Shown one piece after another: positions 26,690-36,528 of a stretch of 64,000 nt of DNA. Every line of letters starts with the position of its first letter. Position 1 is the stretch's first letter. The position numbers and the translations under genes were made by a program. The notes below the pieces were generated by a model. It made no database searches. It was given only the letters and a program-made list of their open reading frames with translations, and was not told the origin of the DNA. Source of the stretch: an uncultured Alistipes sp. (lineage in GTDB: Bacteria > Bacteroidota > Bacteroidia > Bacteroidales > Rikenellaceae); NCBI RefSeq assembly GCF_949296715.1, contig NZ_CASFQD010000055.1:30846-94845 (forward strand), written 5' to 3'.

Positions 26690-29368
26690 TCAGAATTTCA
26701 GGTTCAGGCCGATTTCGAAGCCCGTGCCGCGGCGGTAGCGCTCGACCTCGACGGTCCGGTTCGTCTGCGGCACCTCCTGCTCGAAGACCATCGCCCGGTT
26801 GAGCAGGTCGGTCAGCTGCATCTTCAGCTCGACGCGGGCATTGAGGCGGCACGCGGCCGAGAAGTTGAGCGTATGCACGGGACGCTGCGTGACATCGCCC
26901 AGCCCCGAGATGCCGACGGCGTGGATGCGCGGTCCCTGGAGGTTGTAGAGCAGCGCCAGGTTCAGCTGCCGCCCGCCGCCGAAGCGGGGCGTCCACGTCA
27001 GGTCGGCGTTGACCAGATAGGGCGAGGCGCCCTGCAGGGCCCGCTCCTTGTTGGTGTAGACGCCGCCTTCGGGCAGCTTGACGTTGGTGTAAATCCAGGT
27101 GCCGTTGACGCCCAGGCGCAGCTCCCGGGCCAGCATCTTGCGCAGCTCGATCTCCACGCCTGCGGCCATGCCGTTGTCGGCGTTGCGGAACGTATGGACG
27201 GCGGCGCCTCCGGCGAGCATCTGCACGCGCTCGATCGGCTCGTCGAGAAACTTGTAGTAGGCCGTCACCGAGACCATGTCGCCGCGGCGGTTGAGCAGTT
27301 CGTAGCGCAGGTCGAGGTTGTAGTTGTAGCTGTTCTGCAGCTCCTCGTTACCGCGCAGCTGGACCGAACCGTAGGACTCCTGGTAGAGGAACGGGGCCAT
27401 CTCGATGAACGACGGCCGCGTGATCGTGCGCGAGGCGGCAAGGCGCAGCTGCTGTTCGTCCGTAAGGCTGTAGCGGATGTTCAGCGCCGGGAAGAGGTCG
27501 TACTTGTCGAGGTCGCGCCGCTCGCGGATGCTCTGGTCGTTGTAGTAGCGCACCCACTGCTGCGAAGCCTCGTAGCGCACGCCGGCATTGATGAGCAGCA
27601 GCGGCGTCGCCTGCAAATCGAGTGAGAGGTACCCGGCACAGATGCGGTTGCCGGCCTCGTAGCTGTCCTTGGGCTGCTTCTGCCGGTTGATCGTCAGCGA
27701 GCCGTTGGCGACATTCTCAAAGCCGAGGAAGTCGGGATCGAGAGGATCGTCAATCTCGGGCGAGAGCTTCGACAGATCGTAGTAGAAGCGTGTGCCGGCG
27801 TAGTCACGGCGCTTGTCCTTCCACGAGAGGCCCGCCGTGAGCTTGTGTCCCGCACCGAACGTGTAGTCGACGGCCGCATGGGCGTTCCATTCATCCTCGT
27901 CGAGCGTGCCGAAATAGCGCATCGTCTCCTGCTGGTTGAGCTTGAAGAGGCTCAGCGAGCCGTCCTCCCCGCGCAGGTACATGACCTGCCGGCGGTCGGG
28001 CTCGTCGGACGAGGTCGCCGACCACGAGCCGCTCCAGCGCAGCTGCCACCGCTCGCCGAAGGCATGCCGGCCGTTGAGCTGGTGCGTCATGAGCTTGTAG
28101 ACGTGCATCACGTCGTTGCTGCCCACGAGCTGGTGGTTCTCCTGATCGTATCCCTCCCGCAGCATGTAGGTGTCCACGGCGTTGCGGGCATAGAAGAGCG
28201 TGTAACCGATGCGGTCGGCATCGCGCAAAGTCGTGCTGAGGCTCGCCAGAGCCGCAATCTTCAGTTCACACGCATAGCTGTCGTATTCGTATTCGTCGGT
28301 GGTCCGGCCCGTCGCCTCGAGCAGCCGGAACCAGGCGTTGTCCATCGTTTGCTGCCCGTTGCTCATGCCGCCCGAAGCCAGCACGCTCACCGTCTGCCGT
28401 CCCACACGGAAGTCGCGGCCCCACGCCACGTTGCCGCCCATGACGGGCAGCGACGTGCGCTTCGAGACCGAGAAGTCCGTATCGAAGATATCCTTCGTCT
28501 TCACATACTGGCGGAAGTCGGCGAGCGACCCGGAGAGGGCGCGGGGATCAACGGACGGCTGCGTGAAGAGCGAGCGGTGATCCATGCGGTAGAAGCCGCG
28601 CCCCACGGTATTGAACTGCCCGCCCAGGTGGAAATCGACCGAGAAGAAGGCTTCGCCCGTGTTCTCGCGCGTGTTGATGTCGATGTGCGCACCCGAATAG
28701 TCGGCATAGGAGCCCACCTCGTAGACCTTGCTGACGGTGATGTTCTTCACGGTCGACGAGGGGAAGATGTCCAGCGGGATGAGCTTGTTGTCGGGGTTGG
28801 GCGAGGCGATGGGCTGTCCGTTGAGCGTCGTGATGCTGTATCGGTCGCCCAGACCGCGCACGATGAGCTGTCCGGCCGAGGCGATCGAGATGCCGGCCAT
28901 CTTGCGGACACCCTCCTGCACGTTGGAGATGCCCTTGAGCGACATCTCCCGGGCGCCCATGTTCTCGATGGCGATATTCGCCGCGTAGCGCTCGGTCTGC
29001 AGGGCCCGCTCCGTCTCGAGGTTCTTGCGGGCGGTCACCGTCACCGAGGCGAGCACCTGATTGTCCGGTTCGAGGGCGACGTGCATCGGATCCATTCCCT
29101 CCGACACGCAGACGTCGAGCCGCTGCGAGAGGTAGGAGACATAGGAGACGGCGATGCGGTAGTCGCCCGGAGCGAGGTTCAGTTCGAAGCACCCCGCCGC
29201 ATCGGTCGTCGTGCCCCTGGTCGTGCCTTCGACGACGACGGTCGCTCCGATGAGGGCCTGTTGTGTCGCCTTGTCGACGACGACGCCCCGGAACGGTGCG
29301 GCCCCGGCCGCGCCGGCAAGCCAAATGAACAGGGTCGTTGCAATGATTTTTCTGAATGACATGTACAA
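26690..29368 (-). CDS. TonB-dependent outer-membrane receptor
   Basis: 892 residues. Signal peptide (about 1-24), then a carboxypeptidase-regulatory-like domain (FRGVVVDKATQQALIGATV, to about 105), a plug domain (IRGLG-type stretch LIVRGLGDRYSITTLNGQPI, about 165-185) and a 22-strand barrel ending in FEIGLNLKF with a terminal Phe. It imports a large substrate through the outer membrane with TonB energy. There is no SusD gene beside it, so it is not a typical polysaccharide SusC; a metal complex, cofactor or peptide is more likely. The start could also be Met3. A lipoprotein gene follows on the same strand. Confidence 0.92.
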   Translation of the reverse strand: MYMSFRKIIATTLFIWLAGAAGAAPFRGVVVDKATQQALIGATVVVEGTTRGTTTDAAGCFELNLAPGDYRIAVSYVSYLSQRLDVCVSEGMDPMHVALEPDNQVLASVTVTARKNLETERALQTERYAANIAIENMGAREMSLKGISNVQEGVRKMAGISIASAGQLIVRGLGDRYSITTLNGQPIASPNPDNKLIPLDIFPSSTVKNITVSKVYEVGSYADYSGAHIDINTRENTGEAFFSVDFHLGGQFNTVGRGFYRMDHRSLFTQPSVDPRALSGSLADFRQYVKTKDIFDTDFSVSKRTSLPVMGGNVAWGRDFRVGRQTVSVLASGGMSNGQQTMDNAWFRLLEATGRTTDEYEYDSYACELKIAALASLSTTLRDADRIGYTLFYARNAVDTYMLREGYDQENHQLVGSNDVMHVYKLMTHQLNGRHAFGERWQLRWSGSWSATSSDEPDRRQVMYLRGEDGSLSLFKLNQQETMRYFGTLDEDEWNAHAAVDYTFGAGHKLTAGLSWKDKRRDYAGTRFYYDLSKLSPEIDDPLDPDFLGFENVANGSLTINRQKQPKDSYEAGNRICAGYLSLDLQATPLLLINAGVRYEASQQWVRYYNDQSIRERRDLDKYDLFPALNIRYSLTDEQQLRLAASRTITRPSFIEMAPFLYQESYGSVQLRGNEELQNSYNYNLDLRYELLNRRGDMVSVTAYYKFLDEPIERVQMLAGGAAVHTFRNADNGMAAGVEIELRKMLARELRLGVNGTWIYTNVKLPEGGVYTNKERALQGASPYLVNADLTWTPRFGGGRQLNLALLYNLQGPRIHAVGISGLGDVTQRPVHTLNFSAACRLNARVELKMQLTDLLNRAMVFEQEVPQTNRTVEVERYRRGTGFEIGLNLKF

Positions 29369-29562
29369 TCCGTTTTCTTTTCTGTTTCCGGCGGCAAAGA
29401 TCAGACACGGATGTTACAAAAGGATGTAGACGCAGTGATATTCCCTTGACAGGCGCCGCAGCCGCAGCACCCGCGGAACCCCCGCGCCATGCGGTTTCCG
29501 GCCCCTATCCGGCCGTAAGCGGCACGCCAGCAACCGGCGGAGGCCCGCCGCCCGCTCCGGGC

Positions 29563-29597
29563 AAAAAAAAGCGGCCGCAGCCCGAAGCTGCGGCCGC
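29563..29597 (-). terminator. Intrinsic terminator of the DUF6850 operon
   Basis: On the minus strand a perfect 11-bp stem (GCGGCCGCAGC, 5-nt loop, 29597-29571) is followed by eight T (29570-29563). It separates the upstream operon (29620-35618) from the receptor gene at 26690-29368, so that receptor should have its own promoter in 29369-29562. Confidence 0.85.
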
Positions 29598-29619
29598 CCG
29601 TCGCCGGGACGGGGCCGGA

Positions 29620-31236
29620 TCAGAATTCGCATCCCACACGCAGCAACGCCGCATGACGCATGGCGTCGCCCAGGTATTGCGCGTCGAACGCCCGGCTCCA
29701 CGCATATCCGGCCGCGACGTATCCGCGGATGTTTCTGCGGCCGAAGCGGCGCGTCAGCCGCAGATCGGCCGAGAGGTCGAGACGCGGGGCCGTCAGGTAT
29801 TCGTACTCTCGCAGGAGCAGGTCGTCGCGCGTGCGGGTGAGGGTCTCGCTCTCGTTCGCCGACTCGTAGCGCCCGTCCTGCGCGGGGTCGCCCTGTCCGG
29901 CGCTCCATCCGGCAGCGAGCCGCAGGCTCCAGCAGTTGCGCCCGCGGAGCAGGTTGCGCTCGCCGGCCGTTCCGACGTGCCACCACGTGAGGTGCTGGTG
30001 CCGGTAGTCGGGATAGTTCGAGGCGGTGATCCGCCGGCTGTCGATGCCGCCGTCGCAGATGATGCGCCAGCGCGGAAGACCCCGCTCCACACCCAGGCGC
30101 CCCGTGTAGACAGCCGATGCGGAGCTTCGGGTCCGGCTGCCGACCTCCGTTGCGCCGAGGTAGACGATGTAGCTGCGCCCGACCTCCTCGTTCTGATAGG
30201 TATAGATGTTTTCGCGGTTGTCGACGCTGTTCCGTCCGAACGCGACCTGCAACGTATGCTGATGGCGCCCGGCATCATAGTCGAGCGACACGTCGCAGGC
30301 GAAGACCCGCCCGTCGTGGTCCGTGTAGACGACCGTCGAGGGCGACGGCTTGCCGTAATAGCCCGAGCGCATGCGGAACGACAGTTCGCCGTACAGCGTC
30401 AGCCGCGGCGTCATCCGCCACGCAGCCTGCACGGCCCCGCCGTGGTACTCGTCGAAGAGCGGCTTGGTTTCGTTCTTCTTCGTATAGCCCGTATCGCTGA
30501 AGACCTCGCGTTTGCCGAAGAAGGCCCCGTAGTCGATCAGCGAGACGTAGACCCGGTCGGTCTTGCCGTAGACGTTCAGCAGCAGACTCTCGATGCGGCG
30601 GCGGTAGGTGTAGCTGACCCCGACGGCAACCCGCCCCGCACGGAAGAGAATACCCGGGCTGACGGTCATGTCCATCAGCGAGTTGACGTGGCGCAGGTCA
30701 CGCCGCTTGGCGTAGTTGGCCGTCGTGTAGTCGAAGCGCGCCCCCGCGGCAAACCAGCGTGCGGCGGCCACCCCCACGCTGCCTGCCACGCGGTAGGTTT
30801 CGAGCTGCTTGTCGCCGGGATTCTCGTCGGTGAATTCGACCAGGTCGAACGGCGTCTGCGTCGGGTCGATGAAGTACGAGCCGCTCATCCTGCGGCCCAA
30901 CTGCCGGTCGTAGCCCACTTCGCCGCGCACGACGACCCGCTCCGAAAGCCGGTGGCACGAAGCGGCCTCGAGACCGAAGGCAAGGCGGTCCTCCGCCTCG
31001 TAATAGTCCTTCAGCCCGCCGTGCTCCGCAGCGGCGTAAGCCGCGATTTCGGAGAGGGACGAATCCCGGAAAAAGATCAGTCCCGCGGCATTTTCGGAGC
31101 GCAGCCACCCCAGCGACAGCTCCGCGTCGCGAAGCGTGCGCCACGACGCACCGGACGACGGCTGCGCCGGGGCGGAGCCGACAGCTCCGCCCGCGACGAG
31201 CGCCGCACACAACACGTTCCGGAAAAACCGCCTCAT
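29620..31236 (-). CDS. DUF6850-like outer-membrane beta-barrel protein
   Basis: 538 residues with a signal peptide ending near SAPAQ. The mature protein is a large barrel of alternating strands ending AALLRVGCEF. Segments such as FDLVEFTDENPGDKQLETY and FDYTTANYAKRRDLRHVNSLMD fit the DUF6850 outer-membrane family, which in Bacteroidetes occurs beside TonB-dependent receptors and DUF4876 lipoproteins. It is the third gene of the minus-strand operon, 18 bp after the lipoprotein gene, and precedes a terminator. Its role is unknown; a co-receptor or porin for the same substrate is an inference. The family assignment is from memory and not searched. Confidence 0.7.
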   Translation of the reverse strand: MRRFFRNVLCAALVAGGAVGSAPAQPSSGASWRTLRDAELSLGWLRSENAAGLIFFRDSSLSEIAAYAAAEHGGLKDYYEAEDRLAFGLEAASCHRLSERVVVRGEVGYDRQLGRRMSGSYFIDPTQTPFDLVEFTDENPGDKQLETYRVAGSVGVAAARWFAAGARFDYTTANYAKRRDLRHVNSLMDMTVSPGILFRAGRVAVGVSYTYRRRIESLLLNVYGKTDRVYVSLIDYGAFFGKREVFSDTGYTKKNETKPLFDEYHGGAVQAAWRMTPRLTLYGELSFRMRSGYYGKPSPSTVVYTDHDGRVFACDVSLDYDAGRHQHTLQVAFGRNSVDNRENIYTYQNEEVGRSYIVYLGATEVGSRTRSSASAVYTGRLGVERGLPRWRIICDGGIDSRRITASNYPDYRHQHLTWWHVGTAGERNLLRGRNCWSLRLAAGWSAGQGDPAQDGRYESANESETLTRTRDDLLLREYEYLTAPRLDLSADLRLTRRFGRRNIRGYVAAGYAWSRAFDAQYLGDAMRHAALLRVGCEF

Positions 31237-31254
31237 GATACCGTGTCGTGCGGG

Positions 31255-32610
31255 TTACTTCTTCAGGCTGGCACGCGCCCGCTGGTGGAAGTCGTTGCCG
31301 CTGTGGTTCGTGTCGAGGTAGACGATGTGCGCGCCGTTGCGGATCGAAGCCTCGGCATCGATGCCGCTCGGATCGGTCGACTGCGCCCCCTTGTAGTCCG
31401 TTGTGCCGAGTGCGTAGCCATAGACCAGCTTGCCCTCGTTCCCGGCCAAGGCCTCGGTGGCCTGGCGGTCGACGTTGCGGTAGATCGAATAACCCTGAAA
31501 GTTCGTCAGCACGGCATAACCGTTCTCCAGTTCGGTCGAGAAGCGCGGCAGCGACTCGCTGACATGGTCGGCGGCAAAGATGTCGACGGCATCGAGAATC
31601 CACTCGTTGGGAATCTTCGCACAGGCGTAGACCTGATTGTTCTCCTTGCCGGGGAAATAGTAGCGGTTGTCGACGCTCTGCCCCCAGGCGTGGGGGTCTT
31701 CGTCACCCGTCGAGAAGATGAACAGCCCCGGGCCGAAGACACTCACCGGCCAGGCATTGCCCATGCCGTAGAAGGTTGCCTTGAAGTAGCTGTCCGCAGG
31801 GATCGCCTCGGAAGGCGCCGGATAGTAGTTCGTGTTGGGGAAGACCTCGGGATCATAGGTGCAGTAGTCGGCATGGCTCAAATCGACCGAATTGGTGTAG
31901 GTCACCGTATGGTCGATGGCGCCGCACAGGGCGATCGTCGCCGAGGCATAGGGCTCGAGCACCAGCTCCTTCGCCAGATACCAGAAGGCACAGATCGACG
32001 GCGTGTAGCCGGCATCGGCATAGAAGAGCTTGCCGTCGACGTAGTTGTTGATCGAGGCGTGGGCGTTGTACGGACCGGTCATGCCGATGCAGAAGTTCCG
32101 AATGCGGGCCGTCTGGTCCGAATTGTTGCAGACGATCATGTACTTGTCGAACTGGTAGGTGCCCGAACCGTCGTCCTTCTGGCAGCCGCCAGTGTAGAGT
32201 TCCTTGATGAGAATCTGCCCCGCGCGGCTCGCAACGAGATTCAGGCGCACGGTCATGCCCTCGCTCCAGGTCGAGGAGGAGATGACGACGTTCGACTGCA
32301 GGGCGTTGAGCGTGTAGGTATACCCGTCGACGCTGCGGCGGTCGGTGGCCGTCGACTCGTAGATACCCTCGGTGAGGGTGAAGGAGGCGATGCCCGAAGC
32401 ATCGGTCGCGGCCGTCGTCACCGTGCCGGTGCTGCTGTTCGTCATCCGGACCTCGACCCCGGCGGTGGCGGTCAGTTCGCCGCCTTCGGGATAGACCAGC
32501 TGGACGGCGACTTCGTAGGTGTGGTGGCGCTTGCCGTTGTCACTCTTGTCTTTGGTGCAGGCCGTGCCGAGCAGCGCGGCGCACGCGATAAACGTAAGGA
32601 TTTTTTTCAT
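31255..32610 (-). CDS. DUF4876-like lipoprotein
   Basis: 451 residues from the ATG at 32610, with lipobox GTAC (Cys18). Residues about 30-110 form a transthyretin/carboxypeptidase-regulatory-like beta-sandwich (YEVAVQLVYPEGG, DASGIASFTLTEGIYE). The rest looks like DUF4876: LIKELYTGGCQKDDG, DKYMIVCNNSD and the C-terminal VYLDTNHSGNDFHQR. Such lipoproteins are usually surface or outer-membrane anchored. It sits between a TonB-dependent receptor gene (29 bp upstream) and the DUF6850 barrel (18 bp downstream). I infer that it binds substrate for the receptor. Confidence 0.75.
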   Translation of the reverse strand: MKKILTFIACAALLGTACTKDKSDNGKRHHTYEVAVQLVYPEGGELTATAGVEVRMTNSSTGTVTTAATDASGIASFTLTEGIYESTATDRRSVDGYTYTLNALQSNVVISSSTWSEGMTVRLNLVASRAGQILIKELYTGGCQKDDGSGTYQFDKYMIVCNNSDQTARIRNFCIGMTGPYNAHASINNYVDGKLFYADAGYTPSICAFWYLAKELVLEPYASATIALCGAIDHTVTYTNSVDLSHADYCTYDPEVFPNTNYYPAPSEAIPADSYFKATFYGMGNAWPVSVFGPGLFIFSTGDEDPHAWGQSVDNRYYFPGKENNQVYACAKIPNEWILDAVDIFAADHVSESLPRFSTELENGYAVLTNFQGYSIYRNVDRQATEALAGNEGKLVYGYALGTTDYKGAQSTDPSGIDAEASIRNGAHIVYLDTNHSGNDFHQRARASLKK

Positions 32611-32639
32611 AATACCGTTTTTTTGAGTTATTGGTTGAA

Positions 32640-35618
32640 TCACAGTTTCAGTCGCAGGGAGAGCCCGTAGTAGAACTGGGGGATGCGGCCGCTGCCGAAG
32701 AGCGAACTCTCCAGTCCGGTCTGCGACGAGCGCACACGCCCCATGTTGTGGAGAAAGTTGCGTGCATAGAAGGTGATCGAGGCGAAGCGCCCGATCTCCT
32801 TCGTGAGGTTGAAATTCACTGCAAACGAAGCCGAAATGCGGTTCGTGTCGAAATAGTAGCTCGTGTTGCTCTTCACGACGAGCTTGGCCAGCTCCTGATA
32901 GAGCGCCGGGTCGTTGTCGCGGGCCCAGGCGAACTTTTCGGCAAAGGGAATCCGCTCGTCGGGCGCCTCCCACGCGGTGTAGTACTCGGGATAGACGGCG
33001 ACGTAGCGGCCCCGGTCGTTGAGCGGCGCGGAGGTGCCGAAATAGTCCGAGGAACCGGCAAGCAGGTAGCCGCGGGGCGAACCGTCGCCGTATTCGCTCA
33101 AATTGCGGCTGAAGTCGCAGAGCGTGCTTTCGAGGCGCACGGAGAAGATCATGCGGATGCGGGGGATGTGCGTGACGACGGTCATGTTCAGGTTCACCTG
33201 CTTTTCGAGCGAGCCGTTGCTCACCGCAGCCGCCCCGACGTAATAGCCGATGTACTTGTAGGGGCTGCCGTCGGCCATCGATGCGGCGGAGGAGAGCGTC
33301 GAGGCCATCTCCGTGAGGTTGACGCCCTTGTAACGGTAGTAGTTGCCGTCGAGACGGATGCGCGTGCGCAGGGGATTGATCTGCGCGAAATCGACCGTGA
33401 AGTCGACGCCGCAGCGCACGACGGGCGAGCCGTTCGTGTACTGGGTCTGCGCGACGAAGGTGTTGCGCTCGCGGTAGCCGATGGTCTGCGGCGCCTGCGT
33501 GCCCGTGCGGTCCAGGACCGTCACCACGCCCGTCTCGCGGTCGATCGTGTAGATGCGGTCGGCCGAGGGAATCGTGCATCCGGCCTCCAGGTCGGCCTGC
33601 GTCGTCAGCTTGTAGGTGAAGGGCGTGTAGATCGTCCGGCTCATGTAGGGATTCACCGTCCGGTTGCGGAAGAGGGTCACGGCGATGCGCGTGTCGCGGA
33701 GCGTGGCCTCGATGCCGACCTCCTGCTGGACGGTGTACTGCCACTTCAGGTCGGGATTCCATGCCGGGGTTGTCGGCTGCGTGTAATAGGCGTAGAAGCT
33801 CGTGCCGTCGGCCGTCGTGCCGGGTGCGAAGGCGAGGCGGTCGCTGTACGACGGCGCCGGGTAGAGCGTCTGGAAGGAGGGCTGCTTGACCGACTTGCCC
33901 CATCCGATACGGACGGCGAGGTCGCTGACCAGCGACCGGCGGTCCTTCCACAGGACATATTTCGCATTGAGACGCGGCGAGAGCGAGGCGACGGTGCCGT
34001 ACTCCGAGCGGCGGATCACCGTCGCGTCGGCGCGCAGCCCGGCCGTCATGCGGAGGAGCGAGCCCCGGGCGACGGGCAGGGTCAGCTGCTCCTCGGCGAA
34101 GAGCGCCGCATTGTGCATGAAGGGCAGGCGATCGTAGCGGTATTCGCGCCAGGTCGGGGCATAGCGCATGTCCGTATAGTAGAGCCCGCGTCCGAGGTTG
34201 CCGCTGCCCGTCATTTCGCCGCCGAGCAGCAGGCGGCTCACCGTTCCGCGCACACGGCGGTTCCAGTCGGCCCGCACCTTGACGGCGTAGGTCAGCGGCT
34301 TTGAGTCGGTCCGCGAAAGCGTATACCAGTAGCCCGTGGGGCTCAGGATGATATCGGCCGCGGGGTTGTCGTCGTAACGCTCGGCGATGTGGTATCCGGC
34401 CTGCGTGGCGTGGATGTATGGCTGCGTCGAGGCGCTGTTCCGGTTCTCGTTCGTTTCGGTGAGCTTGTCGCTGTACGACGCCGATGCCTGCACGAGCAGG
34501 TTCGATATCCACCGCTTGTCGAGCAGCCACTCCAGCCGCACGTTCCCGCGCGCCGTGTAGTCGCGCGTCCGCGTATAGGTCTTCTTGAATTCGTCCGGAT
34601 CGGCCTCGGAATTGTAGCCGCCGAGGTTGCCCGCCACGGAGGCCGTGAGCTGCAGGGGCCGTTCGCGGCGGTCACGGAACGTATTGGTGTAGGTCAGGTT
34701 CAGGTTGTTGCGGTCGTAGGCCGTATGGGGCGAGGCGAGGTTGGTGATCGACCTGGCCCGCTCGACGTTGACATTGAGAATCCCGGCACGCTCCGAGCCG
34801 CGGCGTCCGAGCAGGAAACCCTTGCTGACGGCCATTTGCCGGGTCCGGGGCTCCACGGTCATCTCGACGATGAACGGGGTCCTGCCCCGGCGCGTGCGCA
34901 GCTTCACGATGCCGTTCGACAGGTCGCCGTACTCGACCGACGGAATGCCGGTGACGACCTCGACCGCCTCGATGTTCGAGACGCCCAGGTTCCGCAGGTC
35001 GGCTCCCCGGGTTTCGGCCAGCGTGGCGTTGTTGCCGATCCGCATGCCGTCCAGCTCGACGGCCGTGCCGAACGAAGCGTTGCCCATCTCGCTGCCGCTG
35101 CCCGCATGCAGGGCGATGCGGCTGCCGCCCGCGGCGAGGTTCTGGTCGCCGACCGTCTTGCCACCGGGCAGCAGCGAGCCGATATTGCAGATGTTGATGA
35201 GTTGGGCATGTTCGATCGTGCGGCGGTCGATGACCTGCGAACTGCCCGACGTCTCGGTCCGCGTCTGCGCCGTGACGACCACCTCGTCGATCGAAAGGTT
35301 CGCCTCGCGGAGCGTCAGGTCGAGGGTGTTCTCCCCGTCGCGGAGCGTGAGCGGAACGGTGCATGCGACATACCCCAGGCAGGTCACGCGCAGCTCGATC
35401 TGCCGGTCGGCGATCGCCGGAATGAGGTAGCGCCCCTCGTGGTCGGAGACGGCCCACAGCCGCGACTTCCCCACCACGATCGCCGCACCGCACACCGCTT
35501 CGCCCGTGCGGGCATCCGTCACGCGTCCCGACAACCGGCAGGCACCCTCGCGGGCCCGGACGCACGGCGTTGTCAGAAAGGCTGCAAGCGACAAGATCAA
35601 CAGGAGGTATCGGGACAT
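32640..35618 (-). CDS. TonB-dependent outer-membrane receptor (second)
   Basis: 992 residues. Signal peptide, CarboxypepD-regulatory-like domain (CRLSGRVTDARTGEAVCGAA, about 27-110), a TonB-box-like DEVVVTAQ (about 114), a plug (about 130-250, with GMRIGNNATLAETRGADLR) and a long barrel ending in LRLKL. It is the first gene of the minus-strand operon, followed by the DUF4876 lipoprotein and the DUF6850 barrel. Its promoter (35698-35728) is divergent from the plus-strand lipoprotein/ABC operon. No SusD partner is present. Substrate unknown. Confidence 0.92.
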   Translation of the reverse strand: MSRYLLLILSLAAFLTTPCVRAREGACRLSGRVTDARTGEAVCGAAIVVGKSRLWAVSDHEGRYLIPAIADRQIELRVTCLGYVACTVPLTLRDGENTLDLTLREANLSIDEVVVTAQTRTETSGSSQVIDRRTIEHAQLINICNIGSLLPGGKTVGDQNLAAGGSRIALHAGSGSEMGNASFGTAVELDGMRIGNNATLAETRGADLRNLGVSNIEAVEVVTGIPSVEYGDLSNGIVKLRTRRGRTPFIVEMTVEPRTRQMAVSKGFLLGRRGSERAGILNVNVERARSITNLASPHTAYDRNNLNLTYTNTFRDRRERPLQLTASVAGNLGGYNSEADPDEFKKTYTRTRDYTARGNVRLEWLLDKRWISNLLVQASASYSDKLTETNENRNSASTQPYIHATQAGYHIAERYDDNPAADIILSPTGYWYTLSRTDSKPLTYAVKVRADWNRRVRGTVSRLLLGGEMTGSGNLGRGLYYTDMRYAPTWREYRYDRLPFMHNAALFAEEQLTLPVARGSLLRMTAGLRADATVIRRSEYGTVASLSPRLNAKYVLWKDRRSLVSDLAVRIGWGKSVKQPSFQTLYPAPSYSDRLAFAPGTTADGTSFYAYYTQPTTPAWNPDLKWQYTVQQEVGIEATLRDTRIAVTLFRNRTVNPYMSRTIYTPFTYKLTTQADLEAGCTIPSADRIYTIDRETGVVTVLDRTGTQAPQTIGYRERNTFVAQTQYTNGSPVVRCGVDFTVDFAQINPLRTRIRLDGNYYRYKGVNLTEMASTLSSAASMADGSPYKYIGYYVGAAAVSNGSLEKQVNLNMTVVTHIPRIRMIFSVRLESTLCDFSRNLSEYGDGSPRGYLLAGSSDYFGTSAPLNDRGRYVAVYPEYYTAWEAPDERIPFAEKFAWARDNDPALYQELAKLVVKSNTSYYFDTNRISASFAVNFNLTKEIGRFASITFYARNFLHNMGRVRSSQTGLESSLFGSGRIPQFYYGLSLRLKL

Positions 35619-35697
35619 TCAGTTGCTGTTTTTCGTGTAGTTTTCATGGAGGCGGCCGGTCCGGGAGACGGGCCGCACAACCTCGTTTTCACCGTCG

Positions 35698-35728
35698 CAA
35701 AATTAGGCCGGCGATCCGGGCGCGGCAA
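35698..35728 (-). promoter_or_regulatory. Promoter of the second receptor operon
   Basis: On the minus strand TTG (35728-35726), 20 bp, then TAATTTTG (35705-35698), matching the consensus except for normal variation in the two free bases. The leader to the ATG at 35618 is about 75 nt. Confidence 0.65.
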
Positions 35729-35814
35729 TCCCCAAATCTCGGTAAATTGGACGAAGAAGTCATACGGCAGATATACAAACAGATGATAAACAGCATATTA
35801 CATGTCACCATGCC

Positions 35815-35904
35815 GATATTTTCCATATCCGAGCCCGAAATTCCGACACGGCGGATATCCTCAATTTTAGGTATGGACGGCCGCGGGTCTTTTCCATACC
35901 TTTG
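35815..35904 (+). promoter_or_regulatory. Promoter and nested dyads upstream of the lipoprotein/ABC operon
   Basis: TACCTTTG at 35897-35904 is a perfect -7 element. Three dyads are packed before it: GATAT/ATATC (35815-35829), ATATCCG/CGGATAT (35825-35831 and 35852-35858) and GGTATGG/CCATACC (35870-35876 and 35894-35900); the last right arm overlaps the -7 box. The pattern suggests a repressor site. The 310-bp stretch 35619-35928 holds no gene. Confidence 0.45.
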
Positions 35905-35928
35905 CGGCGTCAAACCCAAAAAATTCTG

Positions 35929-36528
35929 ATGAAAATGAAAAAAATCGTACTCTCTCTTTCCCGTGCGCTGCTGCTGTGCGGCGTGCTGACGTGCGTCGCC
36001 TGCGGCGGCAATACCACGAAAAAATCCGGTGCGCAGACGGCGGCCGCGGAGCAGTCGTCCGTGCTGGAGATCGACGACCTGCTCGCGGCGGCCGATTCGC
36101 TCGTCGGTCGGAGCGTCACCATCGAAGGGGTCTGCACGCACACGTGCAAGCACGGGGCGCGCAAAATCTTCCTCATGGGCAGTGACGACACGCAGACCAT
36201 CCGCGTAGAGAGCGGCGAGCTGGGACGCTTCGACCCGCAGTGCGTGAACCGCGTCGTGCGCGTCACGGGCACGCTTGACGAACAGCGCATCGACGAAGCC
36301 TACCTCACGCGCTGGGAGGCGCAGCTGGCCGGCGCCGCGGGCGAACAGCACGGAACGACCGAGGCGGGCTGCGACGCCGAAAAGGCCGCCCGGCAGGAGA
36401 CCGGCAGCAGCGTCCGGGAACGTATCGCCGACTTCCGCGCCCGGATCGCCGCCCGCAAGGCCGCCGAAGGCAAGGAGTACCTGTCGTTCTACTACGTGAC
36501 GGCCTCTTCGTATGAAATTCAGCAGTAA
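35929..36528 (+). CDS. Small lipoprotein with an OB-like domain
   Basis: 199 residues from ATG 35929; an alternative ATG two codons later gives the same signal. The lipoprotein signal ends at Cys22 or Cys25. The core (about 45-125) looks like a five-stranded OB-type barrel: SVTIEGVCTHTCKHGARKI, IRVESGEL, VNRVVRVTGTLDE. The Cys-x3-Cys in CTHTC and nearby His could bind a metal or haem; this is inference. The C-terminal third is a charged helix. It overlaps the next gene by 17 bp and heads the plus-strand operon, so it likely acts in the periplasm with the PepSY-type protein. Confidence 0.65.
   Translation: MKMKKIVLSLSRALLLCGVLTCVACGGNTTKKSGAQTAAAEQSSVLEIDDLLAAADSLVGRSVTIEGVCTHTCKHGARKIFLMGSDDTQTIRVESGELGRFDPQCVNRVVRVTGTLDEQRIDEAYLTRWEAQLAGAAGEQHGTTEAGCDAEKAARQETGSSVRERIADFRARIAARKAAEGKEYLSFYYVTASSYEIQQ

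Noticed and set aside
25404..29368. Polysaccharide utilisation locus (SusC/SusD)
   Set aside because: No SusD-like lipoprotein or glycoside hydrolase is present; the lipoprotein partner is a beta-helix type.
29356..32670. Plus-strand frame of about 1100 codons opposite the receptor operon
   Set aside because: Shadow frame of GC-rich genes with composition typical of reverse reading.
31255..34530. Long minus-strand frame extending the DUF4876 gene far upstream
   Set aside because: The lipoprotein signal at 32610 defines the true start; the upstream part overlaps the receptor gene in another frame and has no homology-like features.
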